A stretch of 64,000 nt of DNA from an uncultured Fibrobacter sp. (GTDB lineage Bacteria; Fibrobacterota; Fibrobacteria; Fibrobacterales; Fibrobacteraceae). The notes under the pieces are model-generated. The model did no database searches. It was not told the DNA's origin and saw only the letters and a list, made by a program, of their open reading frames with translations. Every line of letters begins with the position of its first letter. Position 1 is the first letter of the stretch. The stretch lies in the NCBI GenBank assembly GCA_934691725.1, contig CAKUTF010000012.1, forward strand, positions 5,452 to 69,451, written 5' to 3'. Both the position numbers and the translations under genes were made by a program. Positions 50,990-58,892 of this stretch are shown one piece after another.

Positions 50990-51016
50990 AAAAAGCGCCG
51001 GAATTTCCGGCGCTTT
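50990..51016 (-). terminator. Terminator of the xylanase gene
   Basis: Stem AAAGCGCCGG/CCGGCGCTTT with an AAATT-type loop. On the minus strand it is followed by TTTTCTTT, eight bases downstream of the GH11 gene. Confidence 0.85.
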
Positions 51017-51023
51017 GTGAATG

Positions 51024-52451
51024 TCAGCGGAGGATTAGTTGTCGAGGTTTTTCTCCGCGAATCTTTCCCAGATAGTGTCCGCTTGGGATCGATAGGCGAA
51101 TGGTCTGATCTCCTGTGCGGATAGGAATCTTCGAAACGCGGTTGCCTAGCATGTCGAAAATTTCGAGAACCGTTGCTTTCGTCGAATGGACCAGAAGTTC
51201 CCGGTCGGCGGAAAGCCTGATGGAAAACGCCTTTGACTTGGGGATGTCGCGGGTTGCGGTCGTTTCGCCGGAACTGCTAGAACTTTTCGCTCCGCAGAGA
51301 GGCTTTGGGCTAGCGATAACGCCGACCCAGCCATTGTTTTCGTATGCGTTGATATCGCCTTCCGCAACATAGACGTAGTATCCTCCGGCTTTCTTTTCGG
51401 GCCTTGTATTGTAATTGCAGTCGTCCCATTCCGAGCCGCAAGTATTGGTTTCTCCGTTGATTGTCACTGTCGAGTTTAGCGCGGGCTGGATGATTTCGAA
51501 ATCTCCGATATACAGGCATTCGCCGGAAGAGGGGATGTCGTCCGTGTTTCCGGAAACGTCCGCAAATCCAAGCCCTCCGCAAAATGCGGGGTCGTAATCG
51601 TCACAGGTTGGACTAGCGGAAAGTGAAGAACTGCTGGACGCGGCGCTTGAACTGGAGACTGTTTCCGATTCGCAGGAATTTCCGATGCACAGAATGTTTT
51701 TCGTGATTTTGGCGCTTCCCTTGGCTGTTCCCGTGTTTCCTGTATAGGATTCTACTTTCATGGCGACTTCATAGAGCTTGTCCATGGGCATACCGGCTTT
51801 GGCCCATTCGGAGAAATGCTTTGAAACGGAAATGTGCCCGCTTGTCCTGTGGCTGCTTGTTTTTGCCGGGTAGCTGAAATATTGCTTGAAGTTCCCGTTT
51901 CCGGTGAGCATGGGCTGGCCGATACGATCGCATTCGGTAAAGTTGTATTCGATGCCGTCGATGGTGGCGGAGCCTTTTTTGCTGCAATTGGTTCCCTGTG
52001 TCGCGGAATTGTAGCTCCCTCTGTCCTGGATGATGTAGTATTCGATTTGGTCGGAAAAGTTTGCGGGCTGCGTTCCCTCGGCGAAATATCCCCAGCCGTA
52101 AACGCCTAGCATCTTGACGTTATCGGAAGAATTCCATGTCGCTTCGAAATCGATTGAAATGGCGCCAACCGAGGAAACGGTTTCGTTGTTCTTGAATTTC
52201 TTGCCGGCTCGGGAAAGAACGTTGACGGTTCCGCTCCATTCCGCTTCGAACGTTCCTCCGTTTTCCGGATTCGCGTTTGCCGTGATGTTTAGCGTTGCGC
52301 TTCCGACACCGTCCTGGCTCCACAGTTCATAATCGTAATTGTTCACGGTTCGCATCTGCTGGGATGTGCCGTTGCTGCAGGTAAGGACTTGGGCGTAGGC
52401 GGCGATGCTTCCGATGCCTAGGCAGAACAATAGCTTTTGGGGAATGTTCAT
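51024..52451 (-). CDS. Secreted GH11 endo-1,4-beta-xylanase with accessory domain and type-IX-like tail
   Basis: A 475-residue exported enzyme for xylan hydrolysis. Signal peptide 1-20 (ending AAYA). The GH11 jelly-roll runs from about 37 to 255: NNYDYELWSQDG, Glu137 in QIEYYI (nucleophile position) and Glu234 in MKVESYTG (acid/base position). A Ser-rich linker (about 263-280) leads to a Cys-rich segment of about 110 residues that is probably carbohydrate-binding (SGECLYIGDFEIIQ; GGYYVYVAEGDINAYENNGW). A second Ser linker and a tail EIFDMLGNRV...GHYLGKIRG follow. AAGGAG precedes the ATG. GH11 plus Ser linkers is typical of Fibrobacter xylanases. Confidence 0.9.
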   Translation of the reverse strand: MNIPQKLLFCLGIGSIAAYAQVLTCSNGTSQQMRTVNNYDYELWSQDGVGSATLNITANANPENGGTFEAEWSGTVNVLSRAGKKFKNNETVSSVGAISIDFEATWNSSDNVKMLGVYGWGYFAEGTQPANFSDQIEYYIIQDRGSYNSATQGTNCSKKGSATIDGIEYNFTECDRIGQPMLTGNGNFKQYFSYPAKTSSHRTSGHISVSKHFSEWAKAGMPMDKLYEVAMKVESYTGNTGTAKGSAKITKNILCIGNSCESETVSSSSAASSSSSLSASPTCDDYDPAFCGGLGFADVSGNTDDIPSSGECLYIGDFEIIQPALNSTVTINGETNTCGSEWDDCNYNTRPEKKAGGYYVYVAEGDINAYENNGWVGVIASPKPLCGAKSSSSSGETTATRDIPKSKAFSIRLSADRELLVHSTKATVLEIFDMLGNRVSKIPIRTGDQTIRLSIPSGHYLGKIRGEKPRQLILR

Positions 52452-52556
52452 GAAATATCTCCTTCGTTCTTTTTAAAATACGCAAGGAAAGTTTTTTGCG
52501 AACAGAGAAAAAATAAAAAGTGTTGTTGTTTGTTGTAATTTTTTTTAGAGGCTGAG

Positions 52557-52865
52557 AACCTGTTTTCATATGTGGCGGCGCATAGCTCGGCAAATGTCAT
52601 TATCGGGCTTGACCCGATAATCTCCATACACAAAGGGATTCCCCGGTCAAGCCGGGGAATGACATTGGACTATGTTCCTTGTACTGTTTCTCACAAAATT
52701 AAATGTTCGCTATTCTAAGCTCTGAACCCCTCGTCCCGCTTATCGCTTCCCAAAAGCTTAGATGTCCGCAGACTCATTGCTAATTGCTAATTCCCTTACC
52801 CGTCTGCAGACTAATCCCTACTCCCTGTTCCCTAGTCCCTAAGCTTAGACGTCCGCGGTTTCTTA
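52557..52865. repeat. Non-coding modular repeat island 3
   Basis: Contains a module AACCTGTTTTCATATGTG that recurs at 63864. Two palindromic blocks follow: ATTATCGGG-CTTGA-CCCGATAAT (52600-52622) and ATTCCCCGG-TCAAG-CCGGGGAAT (52638-52660). An in-phase heptad tract of 21 units (52713-52859) comes next, with units such as ATTGCTA and CTAGTCC. Only the pyrimidine-rich orientation is present, unlike islands 1 and 2. The stretch 52452-52556 looks like the promoter region of the xylanase gene; no other gene is seen. Confidence 0.78.
52816..52839 (-). other. G-quadruplex-competent motif, copy 3 (minus strand)
   Basis: On the minus strand, four GGG tracts are separated by ACTA, AACA and AGTA. The 24-base length and 4-nt loops match the two plus-strand copies at 10444 and 42114. 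Confidence 0.6.
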
Positions 52866-52942
52866 TAAAGGCTTTTTCTGAATGTTCTGTTTGCGCTTTT
52901 GTTTTTCAAATTGAATTTTGCTATTTTGTCTTTGAGGTCTCT

Positions 52943-53464
52943 ATGTCGTTTATCGCATTAGCCAAAAAACGTTACAGTTGCCGTTCGTTTAGCGAAAAAG
53001 CGGTCGAAAAGGAAAAACTTGAATCGGTTCTCGAAGCGGGCCGCATCGCTCCGACTGCGACAAATTCCCAGCCTGTTCGCGTGAGAGTCCTTCAATCGCA
53101 GGCTGCGATCGAAAAGATTCGCGGGCTTACCCGGATGGCGTACAATGCGCCTCTTGTGTTGATGGTTTCCTATGATAAGTCCGCAAGTTACCATGCTTCG
53201 AAATATGGCGACGATCACGATTGCGGTCCCGAAGACGCAAGCATTGTTACGACGCAGATGATGCTCGAAGCGACCGATCTGGGACTGAATACGCTCTGGG
53301 CGCGAGGCTTCAACGCCGAAACGATTGAAAAGGCTTTTGAATTTTCGGAAAACGAGAAACTGGTCTGCCTTCTCGACGTGGGCTATGCGGACCCGGTTCA
53401 CGGCGGACCTTCACCGCGGCATTCCGTACGAAAGCCTCTCTCGGAATTTGCTTCGGAACTTTAA
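52943..53464 (+). CDS. Nitroreductase-family flavoprotein
   Basis: A 173-residue FMN-dependent oxidoreductase. The ATG at 52943, after GAGGTCTCT, starts MSFIALAKKRYSCRSFSEKAV, where the KRYSCRSF motif contacts FMN phosphate. It continues with AGRIAPTATNSQPVRVRVL near 37-55, GPEDASIVTTQMMLEATDLGLNTLWARGF and the C-terminal RHSVRKPLSEF. Short members of this family reduce nitro compounds or quinones; the substrate here is unknown. Upstream in-frame sequence lies within repeat island 3 and is excluded. Confidence 0.9.
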   Translation: MSFIALAKKRYSCRSFSEKAVEKEKLESVLEAGRIAPTATNSQPVRVRVLQSQAAIEKIRGLTRMAYNAPLVLMVSYDKSASYHASKYGDDHDCGPEDASIVTTQMMLEATDLGLNTLWARGFNAETIEKAFEFSENEKLVCLLDVGYADPVHGGPSPRHSVRKPLSEFASEL

Positions 53465-53483
53465 TTGCTTTGCGTAAAGTTTT

Positions 53484-54056
53484 GTGGAAAGCCATCCGCT
53501 AGAGCCCTTCTTGCCTGAAGGCGCGAAACTTTTGATGCTCGGCAGTTTTCCTCCTCCGAAAAATCGCTGGTGCATGGATTTTTACTATCCGAATTTCAAC
53601 AACGATATGTGGCGGATTTTGGGAAAAGTCTTTTACGGAGAAAGGGATTACTTTGTATGCAAACAGGAAAAACGCTTTGACAAGGAAAAAATCGTCGCCT
53701 TTTTGTCGCGGACGGGAATCGGAATTTACGATGCGGCGGAAAGCGTGAATCGCTTAAAGGGAAACGCTTCGGATGCCTTTCTGGAGGTGGTTTCTCCGGC
53801 GGATTTAAAAAAACTGCTCGCGGAAATTCCCGAATGTCGTGCGATTGTAACGACCGGAACGCTCGCTACGAAAACGGTCGCCGAAACTTTTCGTGTCGAA
53901 GCTCCGTCAGTCGGCGGCAAGGTCCCTTTCTGTCTGGAAGCGAGAAAAATTACTTTGTACAGAACGCCGAGTTCCAGCCGGGCCTATCCGCTGGCTTTTG
54001 AAAAGAAAGTCGAGGCGTATCGGAAAGTTTTTTCGGATGTGAAAATTCTTCGGTAA
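53484..54056 (+). CDS. Uracil-DNA glycosylase superfamily protein (MUG-like)
   Basis: A 190-residue protein starting with GTG. It has the LLMLGSFPPPKNRWCMDFYYPNFNNDMWRI segment (key parts LGSFPPPKNRW and YYPNFNNDMWR), in which the GSFPP loop corresponds to the catalytic-water loop of UDG-like glycosylases. IGIYDAAESVNR follows, and TPSSSRAY is near the C-terminus, corresponding to the DNA-intercalating loop. It probably removes deaminated bases such as uracil or hypoxanthine from DNA, although the exact substrate is uncertain. It is convergent with the MBOAT gene. Confidence 0.82.
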   Translation: MESHPLEPFLPEGAKLLMLGSFPPPKNRWCMDFYYPNFNNDMWRILGKVFYGERDYFVCKQEKRFDKEKIVAFLSRTGIGIYDAAESVNRLKGNASDAFLEVVSPADLKKLLAEIPECRAIVTTGTLATKTVAETFRVEAPSVGGKVPFCLEARKITLYRTPSSSRAYPLAFEKKVEAYRKVFSDVKILR

Positions 54057-54070
54057 ATTTGTACGAATTT

Positions 54071-55918
54071 TTAGAACTGGAAGTAGATGAATGGCGGTGA
54101 ATCCGCGCTGGAAAACTGGTAGATGACAAAGCACGCAAAGACGGTAAAGAGGATGATTGCCCACTGGGGAAGGCTTGCGAAGAGGATTCGGTAGGCGCGC
54201 TTGAAATTATCCGGCAACCAGTGAATCGCCATGCCGAGGAGAAAGACCAAGATGACGGAAAGATGCTGGAATGCCATTTGCGGGACGAGTGAAAAATTCC
54301 ACGGCGTCCCGATCTGGTGAATCATGTTGCGGGCTGTTTCCCAGGCGACTTCGTTGGCTTCGGCAGGGTCTAGGTTAGAACCGGAACGGAAAAAGAGACG
54401 CGTAGAAGTGATGAAAATAAATGTGAGGAGAACATTCCAGACGAACTTGAGCCGAGGTTGAGACTTTTTCGAAAAAAGCCCATAAATCATGCTTGCGTAG
54501 ATTCCGAGGAAAATGATTCCGCACCAGACGCAGGCGATTCCCCAGATGGGTTCGTAATGGAATTTGCAGAGCAGGGCAAAGGTTGCGGTGAGGATAAACA
54601 TCAGAATTGCGCGGACTTCGATTTTTTGCTTGCTCCATTGCGTGTTTAAAATCATGCCGATTCCGTTCAATCCGCCCCAGATGATGAAGTTCCAGCTGGC
54701 ACCGTGCCAGAGGCCTCCTATCAGCTGCGTGATCATTGCGTTGGTGTGCTTGGCGATTGTGCGCCTGGAATCGGGCCTAAAAAATCCCCAAAGCGCTAGC
54801 GTGACGAAGAGAATCCCGAGGGTGCAGGCGACAAGGAGGCTTCCCGACAGGAGAATGGCGATGGCTGAGATGACCAAAGTCCAGAAGAAAGTTCCGAAGC
54901 TCGCTCGGCGGTTTCCGCCGAGAGGAATGTAGAGGTAGTCCCTGAGCCAGCGTGAAAGGGAAATGTGCCAGCGATGCCAAAATTCGGAAGGCTTGTCGGC
55001 TTTGTAGGGGGAATTGAAATTTTGCGGCAGGCGAAATCCCATCAGGAGCGCTACGCCTGTCGCTATATCCGTGTAGCCGGAAAAGTCCGCATAGACTTGA
55101 AGCGAGTAGGCAAACAGCGCAAGGAGATTTTCAAATCCGGTAAAGAGAAGCGGGGTTTCAAAAACGCGATCGACAAACTGGGTCGCTAAAAAATCGCTCA
55201 TGATGATTTTTTTCGCAAGGCCGTTCAGAATCCAGAAAACGGCAAGGCCAAAGGAACGGTGGGAAAGAAAGTAAGGGCGGTGCAGTTGGGGAATGAATTT
55301 GTCCGCTCGAATAATCGGACCTGCGACAAGCGCCGGGAAAAATGTCAGGTAAAAGCCGAAATCAAAAAAACTGGAAATCGGTCGAATGGTTCTTTTATAG
55401 ACATCGACGATGTAGCTGATCGCCTGGAAGGTGAAGAAGGAAATGCCGACGGGAAGGACGATTTGATCGACCAGTGAATTTGTGTGTAAAAAGCGGTTGC
55501 TCGCAGCGGCGAAAAAATTATAGACTTTTAAATCCACCCCGAAAAGCTGGTGCAGAACATCGAGGAAAAAGTAGGCATATTTGAAATATCCCAGGGTGAA
55601 AAGGTCGATGAAAACAAGTGTCGCCAGAATGGAAATTCTCGGAGGCGTTCTTTGGAATTTTTCAAGAATTCGTCCTCCGAGAAAATTGGCGGAAACACAA
55701 AAAATCAAAAGCAACAGGTAACTGCCGCTTGTCTTATAGTAAAAGAACAGGCTCGCAAAAAAGAGGAACGCGTTGCGCAGCATGATTTTGCTGTGCAGGC
55801 AGGAAAACAGCGCAAAGACTACCGCGAAAAAAGCCCAGAAATAAAACTGCGTAAAGAGAAGCGGCTTTGACGGATCGAATAAAAATGCACTTTGGAGAAA
55901 ACTTTCCAGAAAATTCAT
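54071..55918 (-). CDS. MBOAT-family membrane O-acyltransferase (AlgI/DltB-like)
   Basis: A 615-residue polytopic inner-membrane enzyme with about 11-13 hydrophobic segments. MBOAT marks include YFKYAYFFLDVL near 112, SFFTFQAISYIVDVYKR, PALVAGPIIR, FWHRWHISLSRWLRDYLYIPLGGNR near 310-336, and the catalytic His405 in GGLWHGASWNF. Such enzymes pass acyl groups across the membrane to periplasmic SGNH partners that acetylate exopolysaccharide, wall polymers or teichoic acids. Two SGNH-protein genes sit directly upstream in the same operon (ATGA overlap with the nearer one). Confidence 0.92.
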   Translation of the reverse strand: MNFLESFLQSAFLFDPSKPLLFTQFYFWAFFAVVFALFSCLHSKIMLRNAFLFFASLFFYYKTSGSYLLLLIFCVSANFLGGRILEKFQRTPPRISILATLVFIDLFTLGYFKYAYFFLDVLHQLFGVDLKVYNFFAAASNRFLHTNSLVDQIVLPVGISFFTFQAISYIVDVYKRTIRPISSFFDFGFYLTFFPALVAGPIIRADKFIPQLHRPYFLSHRSFGLAVFWILNGLAKKIIMSDFLATQFVDRVFETPLLFTGFENLLALFAYSLQVYADFSGYTDIATGVALLMGFRLPQNFNSPYKADKPSEFWHRWHISLSRWLRDYLYIPLGGNRRASFGTFFWTLVISAIAILLSGSLLVACTLGILFVTLALWGFFRPDSRRTIAKHTNAMITQLIGGLWHGASWNFIIWGGLNGIGMILNTQWSKQKIEVRAILMFILTATFALLCKFHYEPIWGIACVWCGIIFLGIYASMIYGLFSKKSQPRLKFVWNVLLTFIFITSTRLFFRSGSNLDPAEANEVAWETARNMIHQIGTPWNFSLVPQMAFQHLSVILVFLLGMAIHWLPDNFKRAYRILFASLPQWAIILFTVFACFVIYQFSSADSPPFIYFQF

Positions 55919-57243
55919 CTTTTTTTCTCCGTTGGTTTAAGGAATGAGGAATCGGGAAAAATTATTTCGCGAAGAGCGTCAAAGAAAAGGTCGCCCAAAA
56001 GTTCGTAGCCGGAATTTTTGAAATGGACTCTGTCCTTTTTCGCATAGTCGGCGGCGACCCAGGAATCGATGGACTGGAAACCGCCCATTACCTGGTACAT
56101 GTTCCAGAATCCGCCCCTGTACTTTTTGGCGAGTTCAAAGGTTGCACGGGCGACCTTCTCGCCGTTTTTATTCGGCTTGTTCGTCTTGGTGAAATAGCTG
56201 TCGTTGTTGGACATAAAAAGCAGGGCCGCTTTGGGGGAGACTTTTTTGATGCGGTAAATCAGGGTGTCATAGCGGGCCTTGAAAAGTTCGGAATCGAAAT
56301 TTTCCACGTTCGCGTCGTTGATTCCGATGGAAAAAATGACAAGGTCCGGCGGTGAAAAATCCAAGTCGCGTTCAAGGTCCTGGAGGGAAAGGTACGCTTC
56401 GAGACCAGCGCCGTTTACGCCGATGGAATTGTAAGTGAGGCCGGGAATGGAATCGGAAAGGAAAATCCCCGTGAGCGTGAAAGTCGGGATGCCCCTGTAA
56501 AAGCTTGAATCGGCGAAAAGGGTTTCTTTTCCCAGGGAATCGAGTTTTCCGAGCGTGTCGCGGAGCGCCATTTCCGCTGCGGAATTTTTCCATGGAAACG
56601 TGAAAATCAGGGAGTCGGCTTTGCGGGGAATTTCAAAGGTGAAGCTTCCCGAAATGGAATCGCGCGTTCCCGCATAGCGGTTGCCGTTTTCTTCGATTTG
56701 CAAAACGGGTTCGATGGAATCCGCCGAAAATCCGAACAGGCGGACTTTTGTAAAGCTCCAGATTTTTTCGTTCGGAATCCGCGTGTCGAGCGCAATGCGA
56801 ATTTCCGCGTCGGGATCGATTGTCGTAATCTGGAACCCCATTAGGCCCAAAGGCTTTTTTCTGTTCTTGAAAGCGCTCCGCTCCCATTTAAAATGTCCGC
56901 GCTTTCGGGATGCGTAGCTGATAGGCGTGTTGGAATTTGCCGCGGTGAACGGGAAGACGAATCCGCGCGAAGCTGCCGGCAGGGGAATGTCGCGGACGAG
57001 GCGTGAACGGATGCGGTTTGAAAAAACGTCTGCCTGGATGTGCGAACCGCCGAGGTGCAGAATGTTTACGTTTCCCTGTTTCGTATAAATCAACGAATCC
57101 AGTTTATGCAGAAACGGAGAAAATGAAGCGTTTCCCGCGGGGAAAACGATGTGGTTCGCCGACGAGTCTATCGGCAGGGACGAAGGATTCCCGGCGATGA
57201 GGAAAACGCTTGCTGTCAGTATCCAGAGAACGGTCAGCCGCAT
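55915..57243 (-). CDS. SGNH-fold hydrolase/acetyltransferase-like protein, copy 2
   Basis: A 442-residue exported protein (signal peptide 1-18). The block-I motif reads LHLGGSHIQADVFSNRIR with Ser67 in GGS rather than GDS. Block III is VIFSIGINDANV near 306, and the C-terminal block has DRVHFKNSGYELLGDLF with the Asp-x-x-His pair. Between them is an Ig-like insertion. It probably transfers acetyl groups delivered by the MBOAT protein onto a surface polymer. Its ATG follows the stop of the larger SGNH gene by two bases and its stop overlaps the MBOAT start. Confidence 0.82.
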   Translation of the reverse strand: MRLTVLWILTASVFLIAGNPSSLPIDSSANHIVFPAGNASFSPFLHKLDSLIYTKQGNVNILHLGGSHIQADVFSNRIRSRLVRDIPLPAASRGFVFPFTAANSNTPISYASRKRGHFKWERSAFKNRKKPLGLMGFQITTIDPDAEIRIALDTRIPNEKIWSFTKVRLFGFSADSIEPVLQIEENGNRYAGTRDSISGSFTFEIPRKADSLIFTFPWKNSAAEMALRDTLGKLDSLGKETLFADSSFYRGIPTFTLTGIFLSDSIPGLTYNSIGVNGAGLEAYLSLQDLERDLDFSPPDLVIFSIGINDANVENFDSELFKARYDTLIYRIKKVSPKAALLFMSNNDSYFTKTNKPNKNGEKVARATFELAKKYRGGFWNMYQVMGGFQSIDSWVAADYAKKDRVHFKNSGYELLGDLFFDALREIIFPDSSFLKPTEKKR

Positions 57244-57245
57244 GA

Positions 57246-58886
57246 TTACTCGCCTTGGGATTGGTCGGATATTTCCTGTGCGGAATCGATTGCCGCATCG
57301 GAAACGGGCAGCAGAACAAGCGTGTCATTTTCGGTGACGAGCGTGTCCGCCTTGCTTACCGCGCTGTCGCGGAACGAATGGATTTCGGAAAGCTTTTCCG
57401 AATCGATTGCTCGGGTTTTCCGGAACGTGTAGTAATCGTAGTGGAGCTTTATCGCGTTGTAGAGAAGTTCGCCGATGCGGGATGCTCCGGCTCGGGTGAA
57501 GTGGATGTAATCCGGTCCGCCGAGCGGAGGCTTTTCCTTGACCCAGGAAATCATGGAGTTCTTTCCGCCCATCACGCGGTACATGTCCCAGTAGGCGCAA
57601 CCGTTTTTCAACGCGACTTCCCGGATTTTTTCGACCGTCATTTCGAGGTTCGGGTAGCTGGTCCATTTTCCGTTGATTTTCTTTGACATGTCCGCCGGGC
57701 CGATAAAGAGGATGTCCGCTTCGGGGGCAGTCTTTTGGATTGTCTGGATTTGCCTTTCGAGAGTCTTTTCAACCCAGCCGAGGTTTGCCCGGGTTACGCT
57801 CGGAACCAGGTTTCCGCCGTATTCCATCAGGATGAGTTTCGCGTTAACCGCCTTGAGTGACGCGCCGAGCAGGTCGTTGTCCATCTTGGTGAAAACGGTT
57901 CCCGAACTTCCGCGCATCGCAACGTTGTCGACTCCGACGCCCGAAGCTCCGTCAAGAACAATCGTATAAAGCGAAGCCTTTCCCGAAACGGTCAGCGTGA
58001 TGGATTCCGTCTCGTGGAGAAGGTCCCATGTATAGACGGAAAGGTTTGGAAACGTTTCGACTTTTGGATCTGTCGCGAGGAATTTCTGGATGCGCTGTCT
58101 GTATTCCGGAACCGAATCGTTTAATAGCGTATCGACTACCGTAGCCTTGTAGATAAGTTTTGTCTTGAGGTTCGCCTTATTTGCGAGAAGACGGATTTTT
58201 TGAAATTTTCCTGCGTTCGGAAATTTTTTCTGGTGCAGGCTTTTCTTGAATGAAAAAGTGGCGCTGCCGTGTAAATCGGTAACCTGGGCGAGCGGTCCGT
58301 ATTTGTTGTTCGGAGCGTGCTCCTCCGCCGGTCCAAAGATGCGATGTCGCGCAAGGTTTCCGATGCTGTGCCCGTTGAATACAAACGAAGGAATGTCGGC
58401 GAGAGGCGGGACCATTCCCGGACCGGAACCTCCGAAGAGCGACTGGATCGCTTCGCGGAATGTCGCCGTGATGCGGTCGCCTTCAAGCTGCGAATCGCCG
58501 TAATGGACGATGTGCACGACTTTTCCCGAATCTTTCGCCTGCAACACCCGGTCGAAAAATCTGTCGAACCAGGCCGGATTTTCGTCTGGAAAATCGAACC
58601 GTGTAGGACCGTCTTTGAAGAATGATTCGTAAAAGGCCAGCGAATCCGCGTATTCGGCGAACTCTCGTGCGCGCGTTTCGGCGAGCATCTTTTGAATTTG
58701 CGCTTCGGGATCGGGCTTTGGCGCATCGGAAAGGTTTCCTTTAGCCTCTTCGAGCTTTTCCCTGAGGGAGGGAAAACGCAGCGTGAATGTCCCGACGGAA
58801 ATCCCTTCGCCCGGAAAAGCAAACGAAAGCATGCCGAGAAGCGCGAAAATGGAAAGGAGAAGAAAGAGCGTGCGGAATGGCGTCAT
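57246..58886 (-). CDS. SGNH-fold hydrolase/acetyltransferase-like protein, copy 1
   Basis: A 546-residue protein with an N-terminal hydrophobic segment (residues about 5-24) that could be a signal or an anchor, then a charged helix. Catalytic blocks are HYGDSQLEGDR with Ser132, LILMEYGGN near 350, and PDYIHFTRAGASRIGELLY with the Asp-x-x-His pair near 468. The tail (about 485-546) is charged. It is paralogous to the next gene and probably acts with it and the MBOAT protein in O-acylation of an extracellular glycan. It starts six bases after hisS ends. Confidence 0.82.
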   Translation of the reverse strand: MTPFRTLFLLLSIFALLGMLSFAFPGEGISVGTFTLRFPSLREKLEEAKGNLSDAPKPDPEAQIQKMLAETRAREFAEYADSLAFYESFFKDGPTRFDFPDENPAWFDRFFDRVLQAKDSGKVVHIVHYGDSQLEGDRITATFREAIQSLFGGSGPGMVPPLADIPSFVFNGHSIGNLARHRIFGPAEEHAPNNKYGPLAQVTDLHGSATFSFKKSLHQKKFPNAGKFQKIRLLANKANLKTKLIYKATVVDTLLNDSVPEYRQRIQKFLATDPKVETFPNLSVYTWDLLHETESITLTVSGKASLYTIVLDGASGVGVDNVAMRGSSGTVFTKMDNDLLGASLKAVNAKLILMEYGGNLVPSVTRANLGWVEKTLERQIQTIQKTAPEADILFIGPADMSKKINGKWTSYPNLEMTVEKIREVALKNGCAYWDMYRVMGGKNSMISWVKEKPPLGGPDYIHFTRAGASRIGELLYNAIKLHYDYYTFRKTRAIDSEKLSEIHSFRDSAVSKADTLVTENDTLVLLPVSDAAIDSAQEISDQSQGE

Positions 58887-58892
58887 CGGACG

